Assembly (NCBI RefSeq): GCF_008389435.1
Contig: NZ_VUYS01000021.1
Location: 1-62,533 of the forward strand
Length of the DNA stretch: 62,533 nt
Origin: Candidatus Nitrosocosmicus agrestis
Lineage (GTDB): Archaea; Thermoproteota; Nitrososphaeria; Nitrososphaerales; Nitrososphaeraceae
Direction of reading: 5' to 3'
A program made the position numbers and the translations under genes. This document shows, in pieces, positions 8,678-17,476 of the stretch (position 1 is the stretch's first letter; the number at the start of each line of letters is the position of its first letter). The notes under the pieces are model-generated. The model saw only the letters and a program-made list of their open reading frames with translations, searched no databases and had not been told where the DNA came from.

Positions 8678-9280
8678 CTAAAATGAATCAAATCCCCCGG
8701 TATCAAATCCCCCGGTATCAAATCCTGCATTATCAAATCCGCCTGAATCAACATCACCTGCACCGCCCGTATCTCCCGTGTCGGCTGCTCCCGAGTCTGC
8801 AGCCCCACTTGAATCGTCCACCTGACCTTCGGTTTGGGCACTTTCGGCGGGGCTCATCGCCATTCCCATAAATGACATCATAGAAGCAAACATTACCATA
8901 TTCAGTATACCGGAGAATAACATCATCGGCATCCACATTCTATTGTCATCCATATAACTCTGCATCTGGGTCCTGTTCCCGCTCTCATATAGCTGTTGAA
9001 GTTTTTGAGATTTATAGGATAGTTCCTCTTTTTTTGAATTCAAAAGTTTGTCGCCAGTCTCAGTGATATAGAATTCAATTTTCTTATTACCAAAAAAGCC
9101 TTTCTTAATTACTACGTTGACTAGTTTTTGATTTTTCAGATCATTTACTATGAGTTCAATTTGATCTTTTGATAATTTTGTAACTTTTGCTATACTGTCT
9201 ATTTTTTTCATTCCTCGCGAAATGGCATCAAGCACCATAAAATGATTAGGGCTCTCATTAAAACTAGGGTTCGACGACAC
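8678..9280 (-). CDS. Membrane-anchored winged-helix protein with Gly/Asp-rich tail
   Basis: A 200-residue protein starting at GTG 9280. Residues about 10-85 form a winged helix (FMVLDAISRGMKKIDSIAKV, then LIVNDLKNQKLVNVVIKK). Residues about 115-140 are a Met-rich hydrophobic segment (MMLFSGILNMVMFASMMSF). The last 60 residues are acidic and Gly-rich, ending in repeats of GGFDT. The order DNA-binding domain, membrane segment, disordered acidic tail suggests a regulator tethered to the membrane with an exposed sensor tail. This is inference. The repeated tail corresponds to a 15-base tandem repeat near 8690-8725. Confidence 0.7.
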   Translation of the reverse strand: MSSNPSFNESPNHFMVLDAISRGMKKIDSIAKVTKLSKDQIELIVNDLKNQKLVNVVIKKGFFGNKKIEFYITETGDKLLNSKKEELSYKSQKLQQLYESGNRTQMQSYMDDNRMWMPMMLFSGILNMVMFASMMSFMGMAMSPAESAQTEGQVDDSSGAADSGAADTGDTGGAGDVDSGGFDNAGFDTGGFDTGGFDSF

Positions 9281-9529
9281 AGTATTATTTAATAATGAAA
9301 ATATTTAAACTATCAAATTACTAATATTTCAGGTTATTATTTTATTTATTTTTTATATTTACTTTATTGTTTTTATCTAATTATTGCATGATATGATAAA
9401 TTTTATTTATACCTTAACAAATTTTAATAGTCAATCGGTCCAGGTTCCAAAATAATCTTTCTGCCTGTTGTCTCAATATTTAAATCTTGTAAAGGCTTGA
9501 CAAAAAAACTGTTCTACCTCAGCAGAATT

Positions 9530-9739
9530 TCACCTGTATGTGTTTGCATTTCCTGTTGGAGTAGTAATGTTTGACATATTAGAGCCATTCATTAGGGATG
9601 TATTTGTAAGATTCAACTTCTGCCCTAGAGTATCAGAATTATTGTTACTACCATTGTCTGTTTGTGCTAAAGCTACATTTATGGTGAAACTTGATATGGC
9701 AGCAAGGCCTATTATAACAAAAATAAAAGTTGTTATCAT
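9530..9739 (-). CDS. Small secreted Asn/Ser/Thr-rich protein, 69 residues
   Basis: Starts at ATG 9739. Residues 1-25 are a clear signal peptide (TTFIFVIIGLAAISSF, cleavage near VALAQ). The mature part is about 44 residues rich in Asn, Ser and Thr, with NxS/T sequons, consistent with glycosylation or a surface coat. No family is recognised. Confidence 0.6.
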   Translation of the reverse strand: MITTFIFVIIGLAAISSFTINVALAQTDNGSNNNSDTLGQKLNLTNTSLMNGSNMSNITTPTGNANTYR

Positions 9740-9968
9740 ACTTTGTACTTGTAAACATAGTATTTAATGACCAGATCATAAAATAGTGAATCACATTTAA
9801 AGTATTGATATTTTTAGAATCTTAATTGATTCTGAGGCGAATGCCTAAAAGGAATACCATTTTGTCCGTATTAATATATATGCATATTTAGAGAAGACGA
9901 TGCTTTTGATTGCATTTGCTTGCAAACGAGACTCAATCTTTAATTCTGTTAGTCTTGGCATTTGCATA

Positions 9969-10136
9969 TTGGTTTGTAAAGGCTTATGTGTTAGGTTTGA
10001 CAGAACCGGAGGAGGAAAAGAATCTGTGTATGCCTTAGGATATAAGAGATGCACAGGTTGTAGCTTGTATATTAAATATAATGGGATAAGATGCCCCTGT
10101 TGCAATTATCCATTGCGAACCAGAAAGAGAAACTAA
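9969..10136 (+). CDS. Small zinc-binding protein with three Cys pairs, about 55 residues
   Basis: The recognisable part begins at the TTG at 9969 (VCKGLCVRFDRTGGG) and continues with RCTGCSLYIKY and RCPCCNYPLRTRKRN. An in-frame ATG at 9900 would add 23 residues that do not look conserved, so I prefer 9969. CxxxC, CxxC and CPCC motifs predict one or two zinc sites. The basic tail suggests RNA or DNA binding. It resembles a short Cys-rich protein widespread in nitrososphaeria, recalled from memory. The gene precedes the RHH-type gene at 10194. Confidence 0.6.
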   Translation: MVCKGLCVRFDRTGGGKESVYALGYKRCTGCSLYIKYNGIRCPCCNYPLRTRKRN

Positions 10137-10193
10137 TTTTCATGTTGATTGGGAAACAAAAGATATTATTATATTAAATACAAATATTTTTGG

Positions 10194-10745
10194 ATGCATG
10201 ATCCTGACAACGCTGGTTATGGTGATTCCAAAAAAACTGCTACAATGACATTCAGACTTGATGAATATGTCTTAAAGGTATTGAGAAATGAATCTGAACG
10301 AAATCAAATCACTTTAAACAGTCTGGTCAATCAGCTTTTAAAGCGGTATGTAGAGTGGGATATGTTTGAACCGAAGGTGGGAATGATACCTATTGCCAAA
10401 CCGATAGTAGTCCAGCTTTTCAGTAAGATGACTAAAGAAGATATTGAAAATATGGCCAAAGAAATAGGAAAAGATGTAGTTCATGATATCGCTTTATTTA
10501 TGAAAAATCGTATGGATCTTGATTCTTTTTTGTCGTGGTTTGAGACCCGAATGACTAGCTCACTTACAGAAACTAACCATACAATTCAGGATGGCTACCA
10601 TATATACGTACTTAAACATGAGTTAGGTGAAAACTGGTCTTTATACCATAAAATAGTAATTGAACTAATGTTTAATGAAATTTTCAACAAGACTGTTAAC
10701 GTGACTATCAGCAGCACAACAATCAGGTTTAGATTTAAGGATTAA
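10194..10745 (+). CDS. Ribbon-helix-helix (CopG-like) protein with C-terminal domain
   Basis: I prefer ATG 10194 (183 residues); a TTG at 10149 would add 15 residues. Near the N-terminus TATMTFRLDEYVLKVLRN followed by ITLNSLVNQLLKRYVEW is the strand-helix-helix signature of an RHH DNA-binding domain. The remaining 120 residues form an alpha/beta domain ending in alternating strands (NVTISSTTIRFRF). The layout matches a nitrososphaerial family of RHH proteins with a conserved extra domain, probably regulators. Target unknown. Confidence 0.65.
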   Translation: MHDPDNAGYGDSKKTATMTFRLDEYVLKVLRNESERNQITLNSLVNQLLKRYVEWDMFEPKVGMIPIAKPIVVQLFSKMTKEDIENMAKEIGKDVVHDIALFMKNRMDLDSFLSWFETRMTSSLTETNHTIQDGYHIYVLKHELGENWSLYHKIVIELMFNEIFNKTVNVTISSTTIRFRFKD

Positions 10746-10917
10746 ACTCTAACAGAAAGGGTATTCCAAAATCTACAGCTAATATTTATCTTGTTTTTTT
10801 TCGCTACTATTTAGTAATATTTTTAATTGTACTTTGGGATTAAGAACTTTTAACTATTTTAAACAATGATTATCTTCGTAAAAGTTTTCTTTGACATACT
10901 GTAGTACTCCTATGTAA

Positions 10918-11667
10918 ATGGATAGGTCTTTGAAATCTGGCAAAATGAATGATGTTAATTCCTTGAATTTGGATCGAGTAGTTTTCATTGGGCGGACATT
11001 TTCAGAATATGTTGATATGTTCGATCTTGATGTGCAAAAGATTAAAGATTTAGAAATATTAGATTGCCCTGCTGGATCGTCATCATTTGTCTGCGAGTCA
11101 TTTTGGGAGCAAGGGATAAGATTTGTAACCGGCTGCGACGTTATGTATAATTCAAGGGATTTGTCAAACTTGGAAAATATTGCTAGTAATGACTTGAAAC
11201 ATATGGCCAGGATATTGTCTGAAACTTCGTACTACTATAAATGGGAACATTATCATAATATTGATGGACTGCTTAAAGCGAGGAGATTACCATTGCAAAA
11301 ATTTTTGACAGATTATCAAGCTGGGTTAATAGAAAAACGTTATGTGTATGCAAAATTGCCAAAACTATCTTTTAAGGATAAGACCTTTGATCTTGTATTA
11401 AGCGGCAATTTGTTATTTTACTATCACGATGTTTTAGACTATGAATTTCATTTACAATCAATTCTTGAATTCATTCGCGTTTCAACAAAGGAAGTTAGAA
11501 TTTTCCCAGTTGTTACTCCAAATGGGAAATTGCCTGTATTCTTTGAGAAATTGATGAGCGACTTAAAACGATTAACTAGTACCAGCCTAAACTATGAAAT
11601 TAAAGATGTCAAGTATAATTTTCGTAAGGGAGTTAACAAGATGATTCTACTTAACGGCTATAATTAG
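10918..11667 (+). CDS. Predicted SAM-dependent methyltransferase, class I
   Basis: A 249-residue protein from ATG 10918. DLEILDCPAGSSSFVCE is motif I of a Rossmann methyltransferase, and GCDVMYNS follows as the acidic end of strand 2. LPKLSFKDKTFDLVLSGNLL is the motif IV region with the common pattern LPF..ESFDLV. The loop between motifs carries Trp and Tyr residues that may set substrate choice. Substrate unknown. It stands alone, flanked by AT-rich gaps. Confidence 0.7.
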   Translation: MDRSLKSGKMNDVNSLNLDRVVFIGRTFSEYVDMFDLDVQKIKDLEILDCPAGSSSFVCESFWEQGIRFVTGCDVMYNSRDLSNLENIASNDLKHMARILSETSYYYKWEHYHNIDGLLKARRLPLQKFLTDYQAGLIEKRYVYAKLPKLSFKDKTFDLVLSGNLLFYYHDVLDYEFHLQSILEFIRVSTKEVRIFPVVTPNGKLPVFFEKLMSDLKRLTSTSLNYEIKDVKYNFRKGVNKMILLNGYN

Positions 11668-12052
11668 TCCTTTGATTAGCTATATCATAATATTTTATGT
11701 ATATATTCATATCTAAATAGTATTATAAAATTAGGATATTTCGTGTCCTTGAAGTAAAAGTTTATAACTTAATTATACAAATTTTAATTAAAATATAATT
11801 TATTAACTAAAATTTGATAATTTTATTTTCGAAACGATTTACTTGACAAAACTGTTTCAAATGAAAAAAGAAATATCAATCACTATGAGTGAATTGGTGG
11901 CAATATATGGTGATTTGGATACAGCTAAAGCAAATATTGGTAATTATTTGAGCTTTATGCTGATTTATCTGCAAATCTTTAATATTTTAAAAACTTTTGT
12001 TTAAAATACCAATTGAGTGGAACCCTCAATGTTCTCGATTATGGTATAATTT
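11668..12052. other. Intergenic with one very weak small frame
   Basis: AT-rich gap. A 47-codon frame (11861-12004, ATG start, containing ITMSELVAIYGDLDTAKANI) has some coding-like composition but no family and no neighbour support, so I do not list it separately. Confidence 0.4.
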
Positions 12053-12101
12053 TCTAGAAATGTTTTACATAATAATTCTCTAGAAATGTCTTTATATACT
12101 T
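12053..12101 (+). promoter_or_regulatory. Promoter with duplicated 11-bp site before the repeat-protein gene
   Basis: The sequence tctagaaatgt occurs at 12053-12063 and again at 12079-12089, 26 bases apart. A TATA-like box (tttatatac) follows at about 12091-12099, some 25 bases before the ATG at 12121, which fits a leaderless archaeal promoter. The second copy abuts the TATA box at the BRE position and the first lies upstream, so they could be regulator sites. The role is inferred from position only. Confidence 0.5.
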
Positions 12102-12120
12102 TTTCGCCTAAGATAACTAA

Positions 12121-12951
12121 ATGATTAGTACAGCATCAAAGAATGGAATACTATCAGTTTCTGCAGTAATAGCTTTAGCATTTATCATGCTAGCAGCACC
12201 AGCATCAATAACTACAAATGCATTCGCACAAGGCAACGACCTGAATCAAGGTATAGGTCAATCTCAAGCATCAACACAGCTAGGAATATGTGTGTCTGGG
12301 GATGGTACTTTATTCTCTTGTAACAACTTGAGTTTCCAAAACCAAGAAAATGAAGGAAACAACGCAGCAGCACAAAGCAGTGGAAGTGATGATGATGATG
12401 ACGATGATGACGGTAACAGTGCAAGTCAAGGTATAGGCCAATCACAATCTTCTGATCAAAGTGCATTATGTGTATCTGGTGAAGGTACATTCCTTTCATG
12501 CAACAATGTCAACGTACAAAACCAAGAAAATGAAGGAAACAATGCAATTGCACAACAAAGCGGTGGAAATAACAATGGTGATGGCAATGGTGGAAACAGT
12601 GCAAGTCAAGGTATAGGCCAATCACAATCTTCAAGTCAGCGAAGCGGAGTAGTTTCAGGTGATGACACAGCCTTTTCAGGAAACAACATTAACGTACAAA
12701 ACCAAGAAAATGAAGGAAACAACGCAGCAGCACAAAGCAGTGGAAATAACAATGACGATGATGATAACCACGGAAATCATCATGACAAAAACGACAACGG
12801 AAACAGTGCAAGTCAAGGTATAGGCCAATCACAGGATTCTGACCAAAGAAGCAATGTAGCTTCTGGCGATGATTCTGAAGGTTCAGGTAACAACGTCAAC
12901 GTTCAAAACCAAGATAACGAAGGAAACAACGCAGCAGCACAAGATAACTGA
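12121..12951 (+). CDS. Secreted Q/N-rich four-repeat protein, possible surface fibre or amyloid-like coat
   Basis: A 276-residue protein. Residues 1-36 are a signal peptide ending AFAQ. Four repeats follow at about 39-88, 99-148, 159-208 and 228-276. Each has QGIGQSQ, then a variable Ser/Gln stretch, then NVQNQENEGNNAAAQ, separated by Asp- or Asn-rich linkers (eight Asp in a row after repeat 1, a His/Asp run before repeat 4). Repeats 1 and 2 carry a Cys pair (CVSGDGTLFSC and CVSGEGTFLSC); repeats 3 and 4 lack both Cys. Regularly spaced Gln and Asn recall curlin-type repeats, but homology is not shown. Acidic linkers could bind Ca2+ or other cations. Confidence 0.75.
   Translation: MISTASKNGILSVSAVIALAFIMLAAPASITTNAFAQGNDLNQGIGQSQASTQLGICVSGDGTLFSCNNLSFQNQENEGNNAAAQSSGSDDDDDDDDGNSASQGIGQSQSSDQSALCVSGEGTFLSCNNVNVQNQENEGNNAIAQQSGGNNNGDGNGGNSASQGIGQSQSSSQRSGVVSGDDTAFSGNNINVQNQENEGNNAAAQSSGNNNDDDDNHGNHHDKNDNGNSASQGIGQSQDSDQRSNVASGDDSEGSGNNVNVQNQDNEGNNAAAQDN
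12235..12948 (+). repeat. Four tandem coding repeats of about 150 bases plus linkers
   Basis: Units begin near 12235, 12415, 12595 and 12802. Blocks such as gtgcaagtcaaggtatagg and aaccaagaaaatgaaggaaa recur almost unchanged, showing DNA-level conservation of the units and potential for copy-number change. Confidence 0.85.
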
Positions 12952-13104
12952 TATATATTATTGGGGTTACCCAATAAATCCTAATTTTTATTTAAATTAT
13001 TATTTTAATTTAAGTATTCGGTAAATTCCGGTTTTATGCTAAAATAAAGGTAGAATGAAGCATTTGTATATGGCCAAATCACATAGACAAGGAAAGAGGC
13101 TATT

Positions 13105-14538
13105 TTGAATTACAAATGGGTTGCGTTAAGTAACACAACTTTGGGAACCTTGATGGCGGCTTTGGATAGGAACATTATTGTAATTGCACTTCCTTCTATT
13201 TCCTCTGACCTTCACACTTCTTTGATAACTTTGGTTTGGATTACCATTGGTTATTGGGTAGTAACATCCTCAGTCTTGCTAACATTTGGTCGTCTGGCAG
13301 ATATGTTTGGACGAGTTAGACTTTATAATCTTGGATTTGCACTCTTTACAATTGGTTCGGGCCTCTGTTGCATCTCCTCCACAGGCGAACAGCTTATCAT
13401 GTTCAGGATCGTCCAGGGCATAGGTGCCGCATTTATTTTTTCAAATGGTTCTGCCATTTTATCTGACTCTTTTCCTGAGTCTGAAAGAGGGAGAGCGTTG
13501 GGCATAAACCAAATAGCAATAGTGATAGGTTCAGTGATAGGTCTTGTCCTTGGTGGGGTATTAACTTCTTACCTTGGATGGAGGAGCATATTTTGGATAA
13601 ATATACCTATAGGAATTCTCGCTACCGTGTGGGCTTTTGTCAAATTAAAAGAATTGGGTTCAATTAAAAAGGAGAAAGTTGACTATGTTGGTAACATTTT
13701 AATGACTTTGTCAATGCTGTTTATATTAGTAGGAATTACATTCGGATCCTTTCATTTGATTGATGCATTCATTGTTTTATTATTAATCTTAGTGGGAGTC
13801 ATCTTGTTAATAATATTCTATTATGCTGAGAAAAAAATCTTACATCCTATGATTGATCTAACGCTTTTTCGCATCAAGAATTTTACTAGCAACAATTTGA
13901 CTATTTTCTTGAATTCTATGGCTAGGGGTGCATTTTCTTTTGTAATAGTTTTTTACCTACAGGGGCCAAGTATGATGCTTAGTCCATTAGATGCAGGCAT
14001 TTATTTGATACCAGTATCTTTTACACTTGCTATTTTTGCTCCCATTACTGGGTGGTTTTATGACAAATTTCGTTCGCCTGTGATTTCACAAATAGGTCTA
14101 TTGGTTTCAGCCGCGGGTTTTTTACTATTGACTACATTGGGAAATCAAGTTTCATTTTCTGAGTTAGTTCTACCTTTATCCTTAATAGGTAGTGGAATGG
14201 GAATATTTAATTCCCCTAATCGAGCTGCGATAATGAACTCGGTTTCTCCAAATAACCGGGGTATAGCTGCGGGGATAAGCACGACTCTGGTCATGACAGG
14301 AAGCGCTTTTAGCATAGCACTTATCTTTATCATATTTTCACTAATTTTGCCACCTGGAGAAACTAGCAAGATTTTTACAGGTTCATTTGCAGATATTAAT
14401 AATAATCCTAATAATAGCATTGAAAGGGATATATTATTTGAAAAATTTATGAATGCACTTCATTCAGTTTTTCTTATCTCGGCATTGTTGATGATTTCGT
14501 CAGTATTTATTCAATATTTATTAAGACAGAAACCTTGA
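13105..14538 (+). CDS. MFS transporter of the drug:H+ antiporter DHA2 type (14 membrane segments)
   Basis: A 477-residue protein from TTG 13105. The first helix carries the DHA motif LMAALDRNIIVIALPSI. Motif A appears as GRLADMFGRVRLY and motif C as GLVLGGVLTSYLGWRSIFWI. Length and hydrophobic pattern fit 14 helices. Export of toxic small molecules by proton exchange is the family role; the substrate is unknown. There is no adjacent regulator. Confidence 0.85.
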   Translation: MNYKWVALSNTTLGTLMAALDRNIIVIALPSISSDLHTSLITLVWITIGYWVVTSSVLLTFGRLADMFGRVRLYNLGFALFTIGSGLCCISSTGEQLIMFRIVQGIGAAFIFSNGSAILSDSFPESERGRALGINQIAIVIGSVIGLVLGGVLTSYLGWRSIFWINIPIGILATVWAFVKLKELGSIKKEKVDYVGNILMTLSMLFILVGITFGSFHLIDAFIVLLLILVGVILLIIFYYAEKKILHPMIDLTLFRIKNFTSNNLTIFLNSMARGAFSFVIVFYLQGPSMMLSPLDAGIYLIPVSFTLAIFAPITGWFYDKFRSPVISQIGLLVSAAGFLLLTTLGNQVSFSELVLPLSLIGSGMGIFNSPNRAAIMNSVSPNNRGIAAGISTTLVMTGSAFSIALIFIIFSLILPPGETSKIFTGSFADINNNPNNSIERDILFEKFMNALHSVFLISALLMISSVFIQYLLRQKP

Positions 14539-14672
14539 CTCTGCAAAAGCCAATAGTTTTGAATTAACTATATGGGTTAAATAAGGTTTTCTTCTTTGGG
14601 TTTTAGAAGATTACCTAATAGTAACTATACAATTTATATCTGATTACCGTGATAAATTAACTAGTGATTTGT

Positions 14673-14780
14673 ATGAATGCTAAAGGCTGGGTTAAAAGTG
14701 GCGGAAGAGAGGCTGCTAGAATAAATGATGTCAAACACTATTTCCAATTTTTTGGATACGTTTTAGGAGGAGTAGTTTAA
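14673..14780 (+). other. 35-codon open frame in phase with the protease gene, ended by a single TAA
   Basis: ATG 14673 opens a frame (starting NAKGWVKSGGREAARI, ending GYVLGGVV) that stops at TAA 14778-14780. Reading continues in the same phase straight into the HtrA-like sequence, which has no ATG, GTG or TTG before 14871. It may be a separate small protein or the former N-terminus of the protease. The sequence does not resemble a signal peptide. Confidence 0.4.
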
Positions 14781-14870
14781 ATAATTCCACTAGATGGTAA
14801 TAATGAAAATATAGTCATAGATGCGGTTGAAAAAATAGGCAAAAATGTTGTAAATATCGCAAGCGTCCGA

Positions 14871-15740
14871 ATGGTCAAAGATCAACTTTTACGTGTCTTT
14901 CCTGTTGAAGGTGTTGGTTCTGGAGTCATAATCGACAAGAAAGGTTATATTCTTACCAATAACCATGTCATAGAAAAGGCCAACAAATTACGAGTTACCA
15001 CACCAGATGGCAATGTTTATGACGGGAATTTAGTTGGTAACGACAGACATACTGACTTGGCAATTATAAAAATTGATTCTACAGACGCCCTTTCTCACGC
15101 GATATTAGGTGATTCCGATGAATTAAAGATTGGTCAGATTGTTATAGCAATTGGAAACCCATTTGGTCTGGAAGGTGGACCATCTGTTACTGCTGGGATT
15201 ATCAGCTCTTTGAATAGGAGACTTCGCTTTGAAAATAGTGCAATGGAATTAATACAAACAGATGCTGCTATTAATCCTGGAAACTCGGGGGGACCATTGG
15301 TTAACACAAAAGGTGAGGTTATAGGTATTAACACTGCAAAAATGCCATATGCTCAAGGAATTGGATTTGCTGTACCAATTAATGTTGCAAAGATGATTAT
15401 AAATGACTTGATTAGTAATGGCAGAGTAACGAATAGACCTTGGATTGGCATTTCTACAATTAAAATTACAAACGAACTTGCGAAAGCATATAGTCTACCT
15501 ACAACCGAGGGATCGTTAATAGCAGAAGTTCAAAAGGATAGTCCAGGTTATTTTGCAGATCTGCGCAAAGGTGATATAATCGAATTAGTTGATGGGATAC
15601 GAATCCGGGATCCTTTTCAAATATCTACACACATTAGCAAAATGGCAGTTAAAGACAAAATAACTATAAGCATTAACAGGTATGGAAAGAAAATTGACAA
15701 AGAAATAGTCTTGATGCCGTATCCTAATAACTTTAACTAA
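14871..15740 (+). CDS. HtrA/Deg-type serine protease with PDZ domain
   Basis: From ATG 14871 it is 289 residues. The trypsin-like triad is visible: His32 (LTNNHVIE), Asp62 (NDRHTDLAIIKID) and Ser139 (NPGNSGGPLV). A PDZ domain covers about residues 190-285 (LIAEVQKDSPGYFADLRKGD). The frame stays open upstream to a TAA at 14778, and that stretch reads VIDAVEKIGKNVVNIASVRM. It looks like the usual N-terminal helix of Deg proteases, so the real protein probably starts before 14871, perhaps at ATA 14781. No signal peptide is seen, so it may act in the cytoplasm on misfolded proteins. Confidence 0.85.
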   Translation: MVKDQLLRVFPVEGVGSGVIIDKKGYILTNNHVIEKANKLRVTTPDGNVYDGNLVGNDRHTDLAIIKIDSTDALSHAILGDSDELKIGQIVIAIGNPFGLEGGPSVTAGIISSLNRRLRFENSAMELIQTDAAINPGNSGGPLVNTKGEVIGINTAKMPYAQGIGFAVPINVAKMIINDLISNGRVTNRPWIGISTIKITNELAKAYSLPTTEGSLIAEVQKDSPGYFADLRKGDIIELVDGIRIRDPFQISTHISKMAVKDKITISINRYGKKIDKEIVLMPYPNNFN

Positions 15741-16155
15741 TCATTTTCTCTCTTAGCATCCTTGCTTTTGAAAATAGATTGCTTTTTTCCCTGAATGTAT
15801 GTACGGATACTGACAAATTCGATAACATTTTGAGGAAACAATCATTTCTTTAGATTTTTTCTTTTGTGATATTGTCGAATAATAATCCGCAAATAATCTT
15901 TAATACAAAGAAATAGTCTTGACGTCCTTTTTTTCGAACCTCAGTCAGATTATGAATTTCTAAATTATCTTCAAATCAATCAGGCAAAGGTTTTAAGCAA
16001 AACCTTGAATCCAAAAAATTCTGCATAAATCAATATATAGAAATTAGTCGTGTTTTTATTTTTTTATTTTTATTCAAAAAAAATGATTATAGATTAAAAT
16101 AATTGGTTATAGGACTACTTTTCCCCACCCTCATGTCTCTGTCTTTTTTACACTT
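15741..16155. other. Intergenic, no gene seen
   Basis: Convergent gap with T-rich stretches (about 15849-15860 and 16050-16085) that may terminate transcription from both sides. No ORF, tRNA or repeat of note. Confidence 0.5.
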
Positions 16156-16614
16156 CTATGCTTTTGAAAAGGAATTTTTTCTTCTCTTTTGGTTAGTAAT
16201 CCTTTTTACTTGTTGACCTTCTTCTTCTAAATCTGAATCCAAAGTCCTGTTTTCGATATTTAATTTAGCTACTCTGGGAGTTGCCATTGCAAATTGTATG
16301 TGAAAACAATCAAAGGATGTGCATAAGGTGCAGTATAACTTGTTATTATTAAGGTGTATTTCAGTAACTCTGTTTTCCTTATAGTCTTTAATATATAACG
16401 TATCTCGAGTGCATCCTTCCTCTGAGAGAAATGGAGCATAGTGCTTCAAAAACTCGTCTTTTTCGAGAATGTCATGCAAAAGCTCATTTACAAACCCGCC
16501 AAAATGCTCATTAACAAATGGATTTCTTTCCCTTTCCCTTTTCCACTTTTCTCTCAACTCTTTGACTATGTTAACTCTTAATGTGATTAGTTCAGCTGAA
16601 TTGGATCTTGGCAT
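16156..16614 (-). CDS. RHH-like protein with SWIM-type Cys/His motif
   Basis: A 152-residue protein from ATG 16614. The N-terminus (ELITLRVNIVKELREKWKRE) looks like a DNA-binding strand-helix unit. In the middle, LYCTLCTSFDCFHIQFAM has the order C-x2-C-x4-C-x-H, close to a SWIM zinc motif, followed by PRVAKLNI. The last 30 residues are charged and basic (KRITNQKRRKNSFSK), probably disordered. I recall similar nitrososphaerial proteins but no assigned function. A DNA-binding role is inferred. Confidence 0.65.
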   Translation of the reverse strand: MPRSNSAELITLRVNIVKELREKWKRERERNPFVNEHFGGFVNELLHDILEKDEFLKHYAPFLSEEGCTRDTLYIKDYKENRVTEIHLNNNKLYCTLCTSFDCFHIQFAMATPRVAKLNIENRTLDSDLEEEGQQVKRITNQKRRKNSFSKA

Positions 16615-16705
16615 ATATGTATTTTAATAGTGTATGGGGATTATTTAACTTTAGTATACTGAGTAGTACTATATACAGCAATTATGCCATCAGGTTCATC
16701 TGCAA

Positions 16706-17005
16706 ATGTCGATTCTCAATAACATTCCGGTTTCCAAATACAAAGTATGTCAGATACTAATTTATCATAACCTTATCTCAAATAATTCCAAATCAAATAA
16801 TTTTGAACAAAATCAAAGCTACCAAAATAATAATAATTTACTTGCACAACGGCAAGTTAGAAAAGTATTCCTGCAATTTGTTTATCTTTTATCGAACATG
16901 TCATTTAAGGAAAAGTTTATAAAAAAAATCAAAAGTCTCCACCAGATCAAATCGCGAAGTAAAAGAAGAAGATACAGAGGTGCATCGGTGAAGCGCATTC
17001 TCTGA
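16706..17005 (+). CDS. Doubtful hypothetical protein, 99 residues
   Basis: ATG 16706, divergent from the SWIM-type gene. The middle is low-complexity Asn/Gln and the C-terminus is strongly basic (KSRSKRRRYRGASVKR). The basic end would suit an RNA-binding tail, but the frame could be chance. No family recognised. Confidence 0.25.
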   Translation: MSILNNIPVSKYKVCQILIYHNLISNNSKSNNFEQNQSYQNNNNLLAQRQVRKVFLQFVYLLSNMSFKEKFIKKIKSLHQIKSRSKRRRYRGASVKRIL

Positions 17006-17468
17006 GACAAATAAATTCGACAGCAAAAGAAAGCTATTGACACCTATTTAGGAATCCTTGGCAACATGGCATATATGAATATATTTAGAACTAATGTTGT
17101 CAATTACTACTGTATATTACGCTCAATCATTTCCAAAACTATCCGATCATAATTTGATTAGCTGGGTTTAAGTAACACCATTGTCTCTCGATTAGTACAG
17201 GTCAAATGAATTTTTTTGAATTATTTTCAGAACAAAAAGGCTGTATCCATACGTGGCAACAATATTTTTTTCCATAGTAACAGTAATGGTACTATTCAAA
17301 GCTTCGGATGAATTAACTCAATTAGAAATGTCACCAAATCCTATCGATAATACTTTTTGAGGATTTATTTGACCTCCTTGCGCACCTACGCAATCGATGC
17401 TAACTTTGCCTGATTCTGCATAGGTAATGATGAAAAGTGTGACTAATATTCCTATTGAAATAATAATG

Positions 17469-17476
17469 ATTGAAAA
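17469..17476. repeat. 8-bp target-site duplication, left copy
   Basis: attgaaaa directly precedes the left inverted repeat of the IS; the same 8 bases follow the right inverted repeat at 18167-18174. Eight-base duplications are typical of the IS6 family. Confidence 0.85.

Noticed and set aside
12390-12414. GAT/GAC triplet run as a possible regulatory microsatellite
   Set aside because: It encodes the Asp-rich linker of the repeat protein and needs no other explanation.
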